From Alphaproteobacteria bacterium (GTDB taxonomy: Bacteria > Pseudomonadota > Alphaproteobacteria > SHVP01): 64,000 nt of DNA. The position numbers and the translations under genes are program-made. Positions 42,380 through 50,303 of the stretch are shown here, in pieces; positions within the stretch are counted from its first letter, which is position 1, and the number at the start of each line of letters is the position of its first letter. The notes under the pieces are model-generated. The model saw nothing but the letters and a program-made list of their open reading frames with translations, was not told the origin of the DNA and made no database searches. Location of the stretch: the NCBI GenBank assembly GCA_016869765.1, contig VGES01000009.1, positions 32,092 to 96,091 on the forward strand, given 5' to 3'.

Positions 42380-43000
42380 CTAACTCAACGGCGTCATCAC
42401 GATTTTCTTGTAGCCTGGGCGCGCCTGGAGGCGTTTGTACCAGGCATCGACGTTGGGCAGGTTGGCGCGTTGGATGGGCAACTCGTAGCGTCGCCATGCG
42501 AACACGCCGAGCGGCACGTCACCCAAAGTAAAGGCCTTGCCGGCGGCGAACGCGTTGGCCTTGAGATGCTGGTCGAACATCGCCCAGCTGGCTTCCGCTT
42601 TCTGGCGCGCATTCTCGATCGCCGTCTGGTCGCGCTTGTCGGGCGGTGTACGTAGCAGTTGCACGATCAACACGACGAAGTCCGAGAACAACGTCGTCTG
42701 CTGCCAATCCATCCACTGTTCAGCCAAGCCGCGGACCTTCGGGTCGCGTGGCCAAAGTTGGTCGTTGCCGTACTTGTGTCCGAAGTAGCGAACGATGGCG
42801 TTCGACTCCCACAGGATGTAGCCGTCATCGTCGATGGTCGGAATGCGTTTGTTCGGGTTTCGCGCCACGTAGTCCGGCTTGTCCAATCCACCGAACGGCC
42901 CACCCAAGTCGATGCGATCGTAGCGGACGCCGACTTCCTCGGCCGCCCACAGTGCCTTCTGAACGTTGGATGAATTCGCGCGACCCCAGATTTTCAACAT
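42380..43000 (-). CDS. glutathione S-transferase
   Basis: The 206 residues start LKIWGRANSSNVQKALWAAEEVGVRYD, where the Ser replaces the Tyr/Cys of other classes (theta/zeta-like). The cis-Pro and ES motif NKRIPTIDDDGYILWESNAIVRY binds glutathione, and the helical C-terminal domain ends GYKKIVMTP. It conjugates glutathione to electrophiles or acts as an isomerase. It is convergent with the SDR gene, 3 bp apart, and is one of five GST genes in the window. Confidence 0.92.
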   Translation of the reverse strand: MLKIWGRANSSNVQKALWAAEEVGVRYDRIDLGGPFGGLDKPDYVARNPNKRIPTIDDDGYILWESNAIVRYFGHKYGNDQLWPRDPKVRGLAEQWMDWQQTTLFSDFVVLIVQLLRTPPDKRDQTAIENARQKAEASWAMFDQHLKANAFAAGKAFTLGDVPLGVFAWRRYELPIQRANLPNVDAWYKRLQARPGYKKIVMTPLS

Positions 43001-43186
43001 GACCTTGCCGTTGGTTGGTGACGGAGAGGGGCTGAGCCTAACGGCCAGCGCGGCCGCGGGCCAAACGTTAACCAAGTCAATTTACCTAAAATTTTACGAA
43101 ATAGCGAAAGAGGTCATGCACTTGGTTGGTTACTGAATTCTTGACCCGGCGGGCGAATGCGACCATGTTCACCATAATTATTGGAG

Positions 43187-43207
43187 GCACACGAAGAACT
43201 CGTGTGC
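43187..43207 (+). promoter_or_regulatory. hairpin in the flagellin 5' leader region
   Basis: GCACACGA and TCGTGTGC form a perfect 8-bp stem with loop AGAAC, 92 bp upstream of the flagellin ATG. A second smaller stem, CGGCC-TAA-GGCCG-like, lies just downstream (about 43222-43236). The roughly 300-bp gap 43001-43298 is AT-rich at its left end and otherwise holds only promoter-like TTGACC at about 43139-43145. Alphaproteobacterial flagellin mRNAs are known to be controlled through their leaders (FlbT), which this could serve. Confidence 0.45.
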
Positions 43208-43298
43208 GGTCGTTCACTCGACCGGCCTAACGGCCGCAAGAATTTCTTGAAGCGATAGAACGTCGTTGGCCGTGGCCGGACAGGTGGAGAAGGCCACT

Positions 43299-44105
43299 AT
43301 GGTTGAACCTATCTCTTCGGGATCGTCGTTGGGCATTCAGCAGCTCAACGCCACCAAGAAGTCCCTAAACAAGACGCAGGAACGGATCACGACAGGGCTG
43401 CGCATCAATGGCCCCAAGGACGATGCCGCGACCTTTGCCGTCGCGCAGGCGTTGCGGGGCACGCAGTCGGGCACGCAGGCAGTGAAAGTGGCGCTCAACA
43501 ACGCCGAGGCGACGGTCAACGTCGCGGCTTCGGCCAGCGTCCAAGTTTCCAACCTGCTGATCGATCTCAAGACCAAGGCGCTCGAGGCGAGCAACCCCGC
43601 CCTCGACGCGGCATCGCGCTCGACCATCAACAACGAGTTCCAGTCGTTGGTCGATCAGCTCAATACCGTGACCAGTTCGGCGTCGTTCAACGGCGTCAAC
43701 CTGGTCGAAAGTGGGGCCAGCAGCTTACAAGTTCTGACGACCGAGAGCGGCGACGCGGTCACCGTCAATGCCCAGAACCTCTCGGCGCAAGGGCTGGGCG
43801 TCGACAGCCTGTCGCTGCTGACGTCAGGCGATACTGCGACAGCGCTGGCGGCGATCGACAATGCGATCAACCAGGCGAATTCGAGCGCCGCGCAGTTGGG
43901 CTCGGATTTGCAGCGGATCGAGAATCAGGGCGAATTCACGACCCGACTCGACAATGTCTTGAGCCAGGGCATCGGCAACTTGGTCGACGCCAATCTGAGC
44001 GAAGAGGCAGCCGGTTTGACCGCCCAACGCGTCAAGGAAGAGTTGGGACTGAGGACCTTGGCCATCGCGAACGCCGGGCCGAAGGCGCTCCTGTCGCTAT
44101 TCTAG
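43299..44105 (+). CDS. flagellin
   Basis: The 268 residues from the ATG at 43299 (SD GGAGAAGG) have the D0/D1 N-terminal helices (GIQQLNATKKSLNKTQERITTGLRINGPKDDAATFAVAQAL) and the matching C-terminal helices (LGSDLQRIENQGEFTTRL, AGLTAQRVKEELGLRTLAIANAGPKALLSLF). Almost no variable D2/D3 region lies between them, so the filament surface would be minimal, as in other short alphaproteobacterial flagellins. It is secreted by the flagellar type III system. No other flagellar gene is in the window, and the gene stands alone between a long leader and a strong terminator. Confidence 0.95.
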   Translation: MVEPISSGSSLGIQQLNATKKSLNKTQERITTGLRINGPKDDAATFAVAQALRGTQSGTQAVKVALNNAEATVNVAASASVQVSNLLIDLKTKALEASNPALDAASRSTINNEFQSLVDQLNTVTSSASFNGVNLVESGASSLQVLTTESGDAVTVNAQNLSAQGLGVDSLSLLTSGDTATALAAIDNAINQANSSAAQLGSDLQRIENQGEFTTRLDNVLSQGIGNLVDANLSEEAAGLTAQRVKEELGLRTLAIANAGPKALLSLF

Positions 44106-44129
44106 AGTAGCTTCAAGCCGCACCACCAG

Positions 44130-44158
44130 AAGGCTGGGCCGCAAGGCCCGGCCTTTCT
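44130..44158 (+). terminator. intrinsic terminator of flagellin
   Basis: AAGGCTGGGCC pairs with GGCCCGGCCTT (one T-G wobble) around loop GCAA, followed by TCTTG. It lies 25 bp past the flagellin stop and just before the convergent patatin gene. Confidence 0.85.
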
Positions 44159-44167
44159 TGTTCGCGG

Positions 44168-45184
44168 TTAGAGAAAGACGCGCGCGATATCGAGCGAGGA
44201 ACGCTCACCCACGGCTTCGAAGTTCTGCTCGATCCAGCGCGACGCCGCGGCCCCGCCGACGCTGCGCAGGTGTTCGAGGAACGAGCGGTCCGTGTTCATC
44301 TTGCTCGCGGCGCCGAAGCGGCTCATGTCCGCGCTGGCCTCGACCATGTGCATGTTCATGCGTTTGTAGTCGCGACCATCGAGGGCGCCGCTGTCGATCA
44401 GCCGAGTCACGAAGTGGATCGCCCGCATCTCGTGGACGAGCGAGTTGTTGAAGCTGATCTCGTTGATGCGATCGACGACGTCACGGGCCGTCGTCGGAAT
44501 CTCGTCGCGACGCAACGGGTTGATCTGCACGATCACCACGTCGCGGGCCTCGCAGTTGTAGATCAGCGGGTAAATGCAGGGATTTCCCGAGTAGCCGCCG
44601 TCGTAATAGGCCTCGCCCTCGATCTCGACCGCCTGAAACAGAAACGGCAGAGCGGAAGAGGCGAGCAGCACCGCGGTCGACAAATCGCGGTGCGAGAAGA
44701 CCCGTGCTTTGCCGGTCTGCACGTTGGTCGCGGCAACGAACAGTTTGAGTCCCGACTGATGGCGCACGAGGTCGTAATCGATGGCTTCGTCGAGCAGCGC
44801 GCGCAGCGGGTTCAGGTTCAGCGGATTGAATTCGTAGGGCGAGAAGGCCCGGCTGAACATGTCGAAGAACGCGAAGCCCGGCGAACGCTCGAAATGCCGA
44901 TGTCCGCTCACGCGATCCCAGGGCGTCGGCTGAAAGGGTCCGAGCGCACCGAGGGTGGCCACCCGCGCCCAAAAGGCCGCGAGGGCCTCGCGTGCGCCGT
45001 CGCGTCCGCCGTTGGCGTACCCGGCGGCGAGCACCGCCGCGTTCATGGCCCCGGCCGAAGTTCCCGACAGACCTTCGATCTCGAGGCGGGGCTCGGCGAG
45101 CAGACGATCGAGCACGCCCCAGGTGAAAGCCCCATGCGAACCGCCGCCCTGCAACGCGAGATTGATTCGTTTGGGCGGCGACAT
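44168..45184 (-). CDS. patatin-like phospholipase
   Basis: The 338 residues have the patatin oxyanion loop LQGGGSHGAF at 11-20, the nucleophile elbow GLSGTSAGAMN with Ser43, and the catalytic Asp in YYDGGYSGNP (about 200). The enzyme hydrolyses acyl lipids; bacterial relatives are involved in lipid turnover and polyhydroxybutyrate granule metabolism. It lies 9 bp after the bdhA stop, so the two are probably one operon, which fits a link with storage polymer use (inference). Confidence 0.92.
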   Translation of the reverse strand: MSPPKRINLALQGGGSHGAFTWGVLDRLLAEPRLEIEGLSGTSAGAMNAAVLAAGYANGGRDGAREALAAFWARVATLGALGPFQPTPWDRVSGHRHFERSPGFAFFDMFSRAFSPYEFNPLNLNPLRALLDEAIDYDLVRHQSGLKLFVAATNVQTGKARVFSHRDLSTAVLLASSALPFLFQAVEIEGEAYYDGGYSGNPCIYPLIYNCEARDVVIVQINPLRRDEIPTTARDVVDRINEISFNNSLVHEMRAIHFVTRLIDSGALDGRDYKRMNMHMVEASADMSRFGAASKMNTDRSFLEHLRSVGGAAASRWIEQNFEAVGERSSLDIARVFL

Positions 45185-45193
45185 TCGGGCCGC

Positions 45194-45985
45194 TCAGCGG
45201 GCGGTCCACGCCCCGTCGACCGGGAGAGCCGCACCGGTGATCGAGCGAGCGGCTGGGCCACACAGGAACAGGACGATTCCGGCGACCTCCTCCACCTCGA
45301 TGAAACGTTTGTTGGGCTGGGCCGCCAGGATGATGTCGCTGATCACTTTGTCGCGCGGCAGTCCGTGGGCCTTGGCCTGCTCGGCGATCTGGCCTTCGAC
45401 GAGCGGCGTGCGCACGTACCCTGGGCAGATCGCGTTGCAGGTGACATCGAGGGTCGCCGTCTCGAGGGCCACGGTCTTGGTCAAGCCGAGCACGCCGTGT
45501 TTGGCCGCGATGTAGGCGCTTTTGAACGGTGAAGCGACCAGGCCGTGGGCCGAGGCGATGTTGACGATGCGGCCGAAGCCCCGCGATTTCATGCCTGGTA
45601 GCGCGGCGCGGATGGTGTGAAACGCCGATGACAGATTGATCGCGAGGATCGCGTCCCATTTGGCGATGGGAAATTCATCGACCGGCGCCACGAACTGGAT
45701 GCCGGCGTTGTTGACCAGGATGTCGACGGCTCCGAACACATTCTCGGCTTGCGCGACCATCGCCGCGATCTCGTCGGGTTTGGCCATGTCCGCGTTGGAA
45801 TAGAGCACCTTGCCGCGGCTGCTCCTGGCAATCTCGTGGCGCAGGGTCTCGATGGCGGCGGCGTCACCGAAGCCATTGAGCATGACGTTGGCCCCAGCCT
45901 GGGCCAACGCTCGCGCGATCCCGAGCCCGATGCCGCTGGTCGATCCCGTGACGACGGCGCTTTTCCCGGCGAGGTCTTGGTTCAT
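45194..45985 (-). CDS. bdhA: 3-hydroxybutyrate dehydrogenase
   Basis: The 263-residue SDR has TGSTSGIGLGIARALAQAGANVMLNGFGD, NNAGIQFVAPVDEFP, the catalytic YIAAKHGVLGLTKTVALE and the BdhA-typical ICPGYVRTPLVEGQI and AQPNKRFIEVEEVAG. It interconverts 3-hydroxybutyrate and acetoacetate with NAD and is associated with polyhydroxybutyrate degradation. It is the first gene of the bdhA-patatin unit and diverges from the SPFH gene. Confidence 0.94.
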   Translation of the reverse strand: MNQDLAGKSAVVTGSTSGIGLGIARALAQAGANVMLNGFGDAAAIETLRHEIARSSRGKVLYSNADMAKPDEIAAMVAQAENVFGAVDILVNNAGIQFVAPVDEFPIAKWDAILAINLSSAFHTIRAALPGMKSRGFGRIVNIASAHGLVASPFKSAYIAAKHGVLGLTKTVALETATLDVTCNAICPGYVRTPLVEGQIAEQAKAHGLPRDKVISDIILAAQPNKRFIEVEEVAGIVLFLCGPAARSITGAALPVDGAWTAR

Positions 45986-46110
45986 GGCGCGGGCATTAGG
46001 GGCAAATGGGGCTTCAGTGTCAACGAAACTGCGGTTGGCCAGGATAGACCTTGCCTTAGGTCGGCGATGGCCGTCATCCTTGACCGTTCGCCGCGATGCA
46101 GGGGAGCCGC

Positions 46111-47112
46111 ATGACCACCGCCATCGTCAGCCCGTTTCTGATCTTCGTCATCGCGATCGTCGTTTTCGCGATCATTTTGGTGTTGGCCGGGGTGAAGACG
46201 GTCCCACAGGCGCACGAATACACGCTCGAGCGATTCGGTCGCTACGTGCGAACGCTCACGCCTGGGCTCAACCTGATCATCCCGATCATCGATCGCGTCG
46301 GCAAGCGCGTGTCGATGCAGGAATCGGTGCTCGAAATTCCCTCGCAGGACGTGATCACCCACGACAACGCCACCGTGCGCACCGATGCGATCGTGTTCTA
46401 TCAGGTGATCGACGCGGCGCGGGCGGCTTACGAGGTCGCCAATCTCGGGGTCGCGATCAGCAACCTCGCCCAGACCAACATCCGTTCGGTGATCGGTGGC
46501 ATGCCGCTCGACGACGTGCTGTCCAAGCGCGACGAGATCAACGACCGTCTGCTCCGCGTCGTAGATGCGGCGACCAACCCATGGGGTGTCAAAGTCACGC
46601 GCATCGAGATCAAGGACCTGGCGCCGCCCAGCGATCTCGTCAACGCCATGGCGATGCAAATGAAGGCCGAGCGCGAGAAGCGCGCCGAAATTCTCACCGC
46701 CGAGGGCCAGAAGCAGTCGGCGATCCTGCGCGCCGAGGGGCAGAAGCAATCGGCGATCCTCGAAGCCGAGGGGCGCAAGGAAGCCGCTTTCCGTGATTCG
46801 GAGGCCCGCGAGCGCGCGGCGCAAGCCGAAGCCAAAGCGACGACGATGGTCTCGGAGGCGATCGCCCGGGGCAGCGTTCAGGCGATCAACTATTTCGTCG
46901 CCCAGCAATACGTCCGCGCGCTCGAAGTCATGGCCTCGTCGCCCAATCAGAAGACGTTGATCCTGCCGGTCGAAGCGGCCGGGGTCATCGGCTCGATCGC
47001 CGGCATCGCCGAGTTGGCCAAGGCGGCGCTCAGCGATGGCGGCGGAACACCGCGCGGTGGACCCGACCGACCGTCGGCGCCCTGGGGTTCGGGACCGCGT
47101 CCCGCCGAATAG
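46111..47112 (+). CDS. SPFH/stomatin-like protein (QmcA/slipin type)
   Basis: The product has 333 residues from the ATG at 46111 (SD AGGGGAG; an ATG at 46096 would add five residues). One N-terminal membrane helix (VSPFLIFVIAIVVFAIILVLAGV) is followed by the PHB domain (VPQAHEYTLERFGRYVRTLTPGLN, ATNPWGVKVTRIEIKDLAPP). A long coiled coil carries repeats EGQKQSAILRAEGQKQSAI. It forms membrane microdomain scaffolds and often guards proteases. The NfeD gene follows by 8 bp, the standard partner. Confidence 0.93.
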   Translation: MTTAIVSPFLIFVIAIVVFAIILVLAGVKTVPQAHEYTLERFGRYVRTLTPGLNLIIPIIDRVGKRVSMQESVLEIPSQDVITHDNATVRTDAIVFYQVIDAARAAYEVANLGVAISNLAQTNIRSVIGGMPLDDVLSKRDEINDRLLRVVDAATNPWGVKVTRIEIKDLAPPSDLVNAMAMQMKAEREKRAEILTAEGQKQSAILRAEGQKQSAILEAEGRKEAAFRDSEARERAAQAEAKATTMVSEAIARGSVQAINYFVAQQYVRALEVMASSPNQKTLILPVEAAGVIGSIAGIAELAKAALSDGGGTPRGGPDRPSAPWGSGPRPAE

Positions 47113-47120
47113 GAGCGATC

Positions 47121-47585
47121 ATGGACACCGTGCTCGGCTGGCTCGACTCGATTTCGTTCTGGCACTGGTGGGCGCTCGGCGTCGCGCTTCTGATCCTCGA
47201 AGTTTTCACCGTCACGATGTTCCTGATCGGACCGGCGATCGCCGCCGGCCTCGTGGGTCTCCTGTTGCTCATCGTTCCCGATTTCGACTGGCGATATCAG
47301 TTCCTCGTTTTTGCGCTCCTCGCCGTGGCCGCGTCGGTCGTCTGGCAGCGCTGGGTGCCGCGCAACCCGACGCCGACCGACCATCCGGGGTTGAACATGC
47401 GTGCGCAGCAGTACGTCGGACGGCGGGTGCAGTTGCACGAGGACCTGACCAACGGACGGGGACGGATCCACTTGGATGACTCGATCTGGATCGCCGAGAC
47501 AGGGGCGAGCGACACGCTCGCCAAGGGTCAGACGGTCGAAGTGGTGGGTTCGGACGGCGCCACGCTCAAGGTACGAGTGGTTTAG
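47121..47585 (+). CDS. NfeD-family membrane protein
   Basis: The 154 residues have three to four hydrophobic segments (SFWHWWALGVALLILEVFTVTMFLIGPAIAAGLVGLLLLIV), then a soluble OB-fold domain (QYVGRRVQLHEDLTNGRGRIHLDDSIW, TVEVVGSDGATLKVRVV). Short NfeD proteins are co-encoded with stomatins and are thought to modulate them. It is in the same operon as the SPFH gene. Confidence 0.93.
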   Translation: MDTVLGWLDSISFWHWWALGVALLILEVFTVTMFLIGPAIAAGLVGLLLLIVPDFDWRYQFLVFALLAVAASVVWQRWVPRNPTPTDHPGLNMRAQQYVGRRVQLHEDLTNGRGRIHLDDSIWIAETGASDTLAKGQTVEVVGSDGATLKVRVV

Positions 47586-47704
47586 AACCAGCAAGCGGCG
47601 GCGCTCCGGCGCTGTCGTCCGGTGAACGCTGGAGCACCGATCTTTGCGCAGGTGCAATAGAGGACCTCAAACGGGAAAGCCAAGCCGACAGCAAAGGTTG
47701 AGCG

Positions 47705-48115
47705 ATGCGTTTCTTCGGATGGTCGATCTGGTGGTTTTATCCTGCGTTCCTGCTCACCGCGGTGAATGCAACCGAGCGATTCTTTGATTTCGGGTGGCCG
47801 GCGAAGAGCCTGGCCTATTTCATGGGTGGCGGGTTGTCTGTGTACGTCGCTTCTGCGGCCTCGTTGGTTGCGTTGGTTTTGATATGGCGTCTGCCCCACC
47901 GCTTGAAGGGGCCCTACCGAATCATCTCCCTTTGCATCTCGGGGGCGTGGGTGCTCACCCTTTTTGGGTTGCCAGGGGTCCCAGGCTGGGAAGCCTACGG
48001 ATGGCCGCGCGACGTCGAGCTTTGGCAGGTGATCGTGTTCTGGGTGGTCGTGATCGCTCAGGCCGGTGTGCACATGCTCGCATGGCGGCGGGGCGCCATC
48101 ACCAACGACGCGTGA
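47705..48115 (+). CDS. four-helix membrane protein, family A copy 1, unknown
   Basis: The 136-residue product has four hydrophobic segments. It starts RFFGWSIWWFYPAFLLTAVNATERFF and continues ASLVALVLIWRLPHRLKGPYRIISL and ELWQVIVFWVVVIAQAGVHMLAWRR. The same landmarks (WYPAFLLTA-x-xAT-RFF, WRLPH-x-xKGPY, LWQ-x-x-VxW-V-I-QAGVH) occur in the gene at 51696, so they are paralogues flanking the repeated membrane-protein block. I do not recognise the family. Confidence 0.65.
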   Translation: MRFFGWSIWWFYPAFLLTAVNATERFFDFGWPAKSLAYFMGGGLSVYVASAASLVALVLIWRLPHRLKGPYRIISLCISGAWVLTLFGLPGVPGWEAYGWPRDVELWQVIVFWVVVIAQAGVHMLAWRRGAITNDA

Positions 48116-48275
48116 AGGCAGACACGCCGTGAGTCACGACGGGTGCCATGATGAAGGATCCTCGAAGAATGCGTATCCAAAGGACGTGATGATCGCGCGC
48201 GGTGTTGCGATGCCATTGAACGTGCTGTGCTGTGGTGAGGTCCTGCAGGTTGGGGCCAGCGGACGCGGCTGAACC

Positions 48276-49160
48276 ATGCTCCTTCCGGTCGCCATATCGG
48301 CGTTCGTTGCAGCGATGGTTTGTTTCGCCAATGGGCTACCGTACTACGCCTTGCTCTTGATCGTCGTGGCGGCGGTAGCCGCGTTGGCGCACCGATCGGC
48401 GGTACGCAAGGCAGAACGCGAAGAATGGGAACGGACCGAGCGCGACCTCGAGTTGCTAATGGCCGATGACGCTCCGGCGACCACGAAGAACAAGACGTTG
48501 CCGGCCCAAGAGGCTTCTCGAGACTCCAAGAGCGAGATACTGCTCACCGACGAAGTTTCTCCCGAGCCAGAGGTATTGCTGACCCAGGAGGTTTCCCCTC
48601 TGCGAGAGGGGCCGGAAGTATTTTCGGACCGCGAGGTTGTTGCCGATCCGGCGATCGCCCCAGCCGGTCCGGTGTTGGACGATCGCGAACCGCCAGTCGC
48701 TGCGGCCTCCGACGATGGATGGAGACTAACGAGGAACCTCACAGATGAGGAACGGAAGGAAGGAGTCGAGGAACGAGTCGTGACGAACGTCCAGCGTCGT
48801 AGGACCTGGGCTATCAATGCCGGCCTGGCGTTTGTGATGGCGATAATCTGTTTCGTCTCCCGGCTACCGTCGTACGGCTTCCTTTTGATCGCCGCGGCGG
48901 CGTACTTCGTGTTGATGCACCGATCGGCGGTACGCAGGGCAGAACGCGAAGAATGGGAACGGACGGAGCGCGACATCGAACCATTGATAAACGATGACGA
49001 ACGCTCGGACCCCGGGGGCGAGGTGTTGCCGACCGAAGAGGCCCCCTCGGTCTCCGAGCGAGAGATCCTTCCGGCCGAGGAGGCTCCGCTGGCGCCTGAG
49101 AGCGAGACACTGCTCACCGACGAGGGTGCTCCCGAGCCAGAGGTATTGCTGACCCAGTAG
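48276..49160 (+). CDS. duplicated-module membrane protein, family B, 5' part of a TAG-split gene
   Basis: The 294 residues contain two copies of one module. Each has a hydrophobic hairpin (VAISAFVAAMVCFANGLPYY; INAGLAFVMAIICFVSRLPSYG), a basic/acidic helix HRSAVR(K/R)AEREEWERTERD, and an acidic linker with EILLTDE or ETLLTDE and PEPEVLLTQ. The stop is a TAG at 49158-49160. The first copy has GAG at the same position (48588-48590) in otherwise nearly identical DNA, and the frame stays open after the TAG to 50108. The gene therefore looks like a longer protein interrupted by one base change. Function unknown. Confidence 0.65.
   Translation: MLLPVAISAFVAAMVCFANGLPYYALLLIVVAAVAALAHRSAVRKAEREEWERTERDLELLMADDAPATTKNKTLPAQEASRDSKSEILLTDEVSPEPEVLLTQEVSPLREGPEVFSDREVVADPAIAPAGPVLDDREPPVAAASDDGWRLTRNLTDEERKEGVEERVVTNVQRRRTWAINAGLAFVMAIICFVSRLPSYGFLLIAAAAYFVLMHRSAVRRAEREEWERTERDIEPLINDDERSDPGGEVLPTEEAPSVSEREILPAEEAPLAPESETLLTDEGAPEPEVLLTQ
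48531..48604 (+). repeat. direct repeat R1, copy 1
   Basis: A 74-bp segment coding for the acidic ILLTDE-PEPEVLLTQ linker. It recurs exactly 570 bp downstream at 49101-49174 with five differences by my count. One of these changes GAG to TAG. Confidence 0.85.
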
Positions 49161-49174
49161 GTTTCCCCTCTGCG
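49101..49174 (+). repeat. direct repeat R1, copy 2 (contains the TAG)
   Basis: Second copy of the 74-bp linker repeat. The T at 49158 turns the Glu codon of copy 1 into an amber stop, and the coding sense VSPLR continues after it. Confidence 0.85.
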
Positions 49175-49250
49175 TGGGGCGTTTTGGGCAACCCCGCAAC
49201 CGCTCGACGAAACGAACCTTCTGCCCTTTGGTCCGGCGCTCTGGGTATCC

Positions 49251-50108
49251 GTGATCTACTTCGCGGTGTTGTCGCTCGTTTGGGCATTTGATCCCGAGAT
49301 GACCATCGTTGGGGTCGCCGTCGCCATTGGTGTCTATGCCGCGATCGCGTTCCTGGTGCTCTGGCTCGGGATTGTGATCCGAATCGCGGCCGAAGGAAGT
49401 CGGACGGACTATAACTGGGTTGCGATTGGGAGGGCGGAGCGAGAGTCGCGTCGACGGCGCCGCGCGCGGGAGCAGGCGGCGCGCGAAAACGAGATATTGC
49501 TGACCGATGTCGCCCCAACGGAGGCCGAAGGTGATGAAAAGTCCGGGCGCGAAACACAGGAGAGCGAGATACTACTGACCCACGTCGTCCCACCGGTGAT
49601 CGCGAGGGAAGGGATGGGTCCGGTGCGGGACGATCGCGGACCGCCAGTCGCGGCCGTGATCGACGGCGGAAGGAAGCCAACGATGAACGTTTGGGATCAG
49701 GAACAGAATCAGGCCCTTGTGGCACGGACCTATCTCGTCAGTAACATCTTCTTCGTGATTTATGCATGGAAGCTTGCTTACCTCGGGGCGTGGCCGTTCG
49801 TGGACCCGCCGGATTGGAGCGATTGGGCGCTTCTTGCCCTGGCCGGTGTCCTCCTTGTCGCGATCTATCTGCCGATCGGTCCGCGGAACCGGCCAACCTG
49901 GAGAGTCCTGTTGGCCTCGGCCGGGATGGTGATCGCGGTATGCGGAGGGTTCCTCGAGGCGATCGCTGAAGCCGGCCAACAGGACATCATTGGGCAGGTG
50001 CTGGTCTGGTTGGGAACTGTAGCGTTCCTGATCGGCTCGGTGCTGTGGGCGCGACGTGGGCGGGTGCTAGCGGCACCACCGAAGGGCCCGGTCGGACCGG
50101 TGTCGTGA
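49251..50108 (+). CDS. family B membrane protein, 3' part of the TAG-split gene
   Basis: The GTG at 49251 gives 285 residues, but the frame is open back to the TAG at 49160 and is the same frame as the preceding gene, reading VSPLRGAFWATPQPLDETN before this start. It encodes two membrane helices (VLSLVWAFDPEMTIVGVAVAIGVYAA), a basic helix (RAERESRRRRRAREQAAREN) and two ILLT linkers. A GPVRDDRGPPVAA block echoes GPVLDDREPPVAA of the 5' part. The C-terminal module of four helices reads VIYAWKLAYLGAWPF, LPIGPRNRPTWRV, VLVWLGTVAFLIGSVLWARRG. It may be made from the GTG, by read-through, or not at all. Confidence 0.55.
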   Translation: MIYFAVLSLVWAFDPEMTIVGVAVAIGVYAAIAFLVLWLGIVIRIAAEGSRTDYNWVAIGRAERESRRRRRAREQAARENEILLTDVAPTEAEGDEKSGRETQESEILLTHVVPPVIAREGMGPVRDDRGPPVAAVIDGGRKPTMNVWDQEQNQALVARTYLVSNIFFVIYAWKLAYLGAWPFVDPPDWSDWALLALAGVLLVAIYLPIGPRNRPTWRVLLASAGMVIAVCGGFLEAIAEAGQQDIIGQVLVWLGTVAFLIGSVLWARRGRVLAAPPKGPVGPVS

Positions 50109-50149
50109 CGGCCACCAGGACGTGGCAACGAGTTTCGGCGCAAGTACCG
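50016..50149 (+). repeat. direct repeat R2, copy 1
   Basis: 134 bp covering the last roughly 30 codons of the family B gene and 41 bp after its stop. It recurs at 51531-51664 with about eight mismatches and no gaps. Confidence 0.9.
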
Positions 50150-50303
50150 CTCGCGGGGACACCTCGAATGAGACAAACAGGCTCCCACGAAATTGCTGGG
50201 ACGTGCCGGTCGGGCGCGGTATTGCGATGCAATTGATGCTGTGGGCTCGAAGTGGGCACGCGCAGAAACCGCTGACGCCGGGACCGATCGGCCCCGTTTC
50301 GTG

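Noticed and set aside
48066..48272. 68-codon frame between family A copy 1 and the family B gene
   Set aside because: It overlaps the upstream gene, has no SD or hydrophobic segment, and the region is better explained as duplicated leader DNA.
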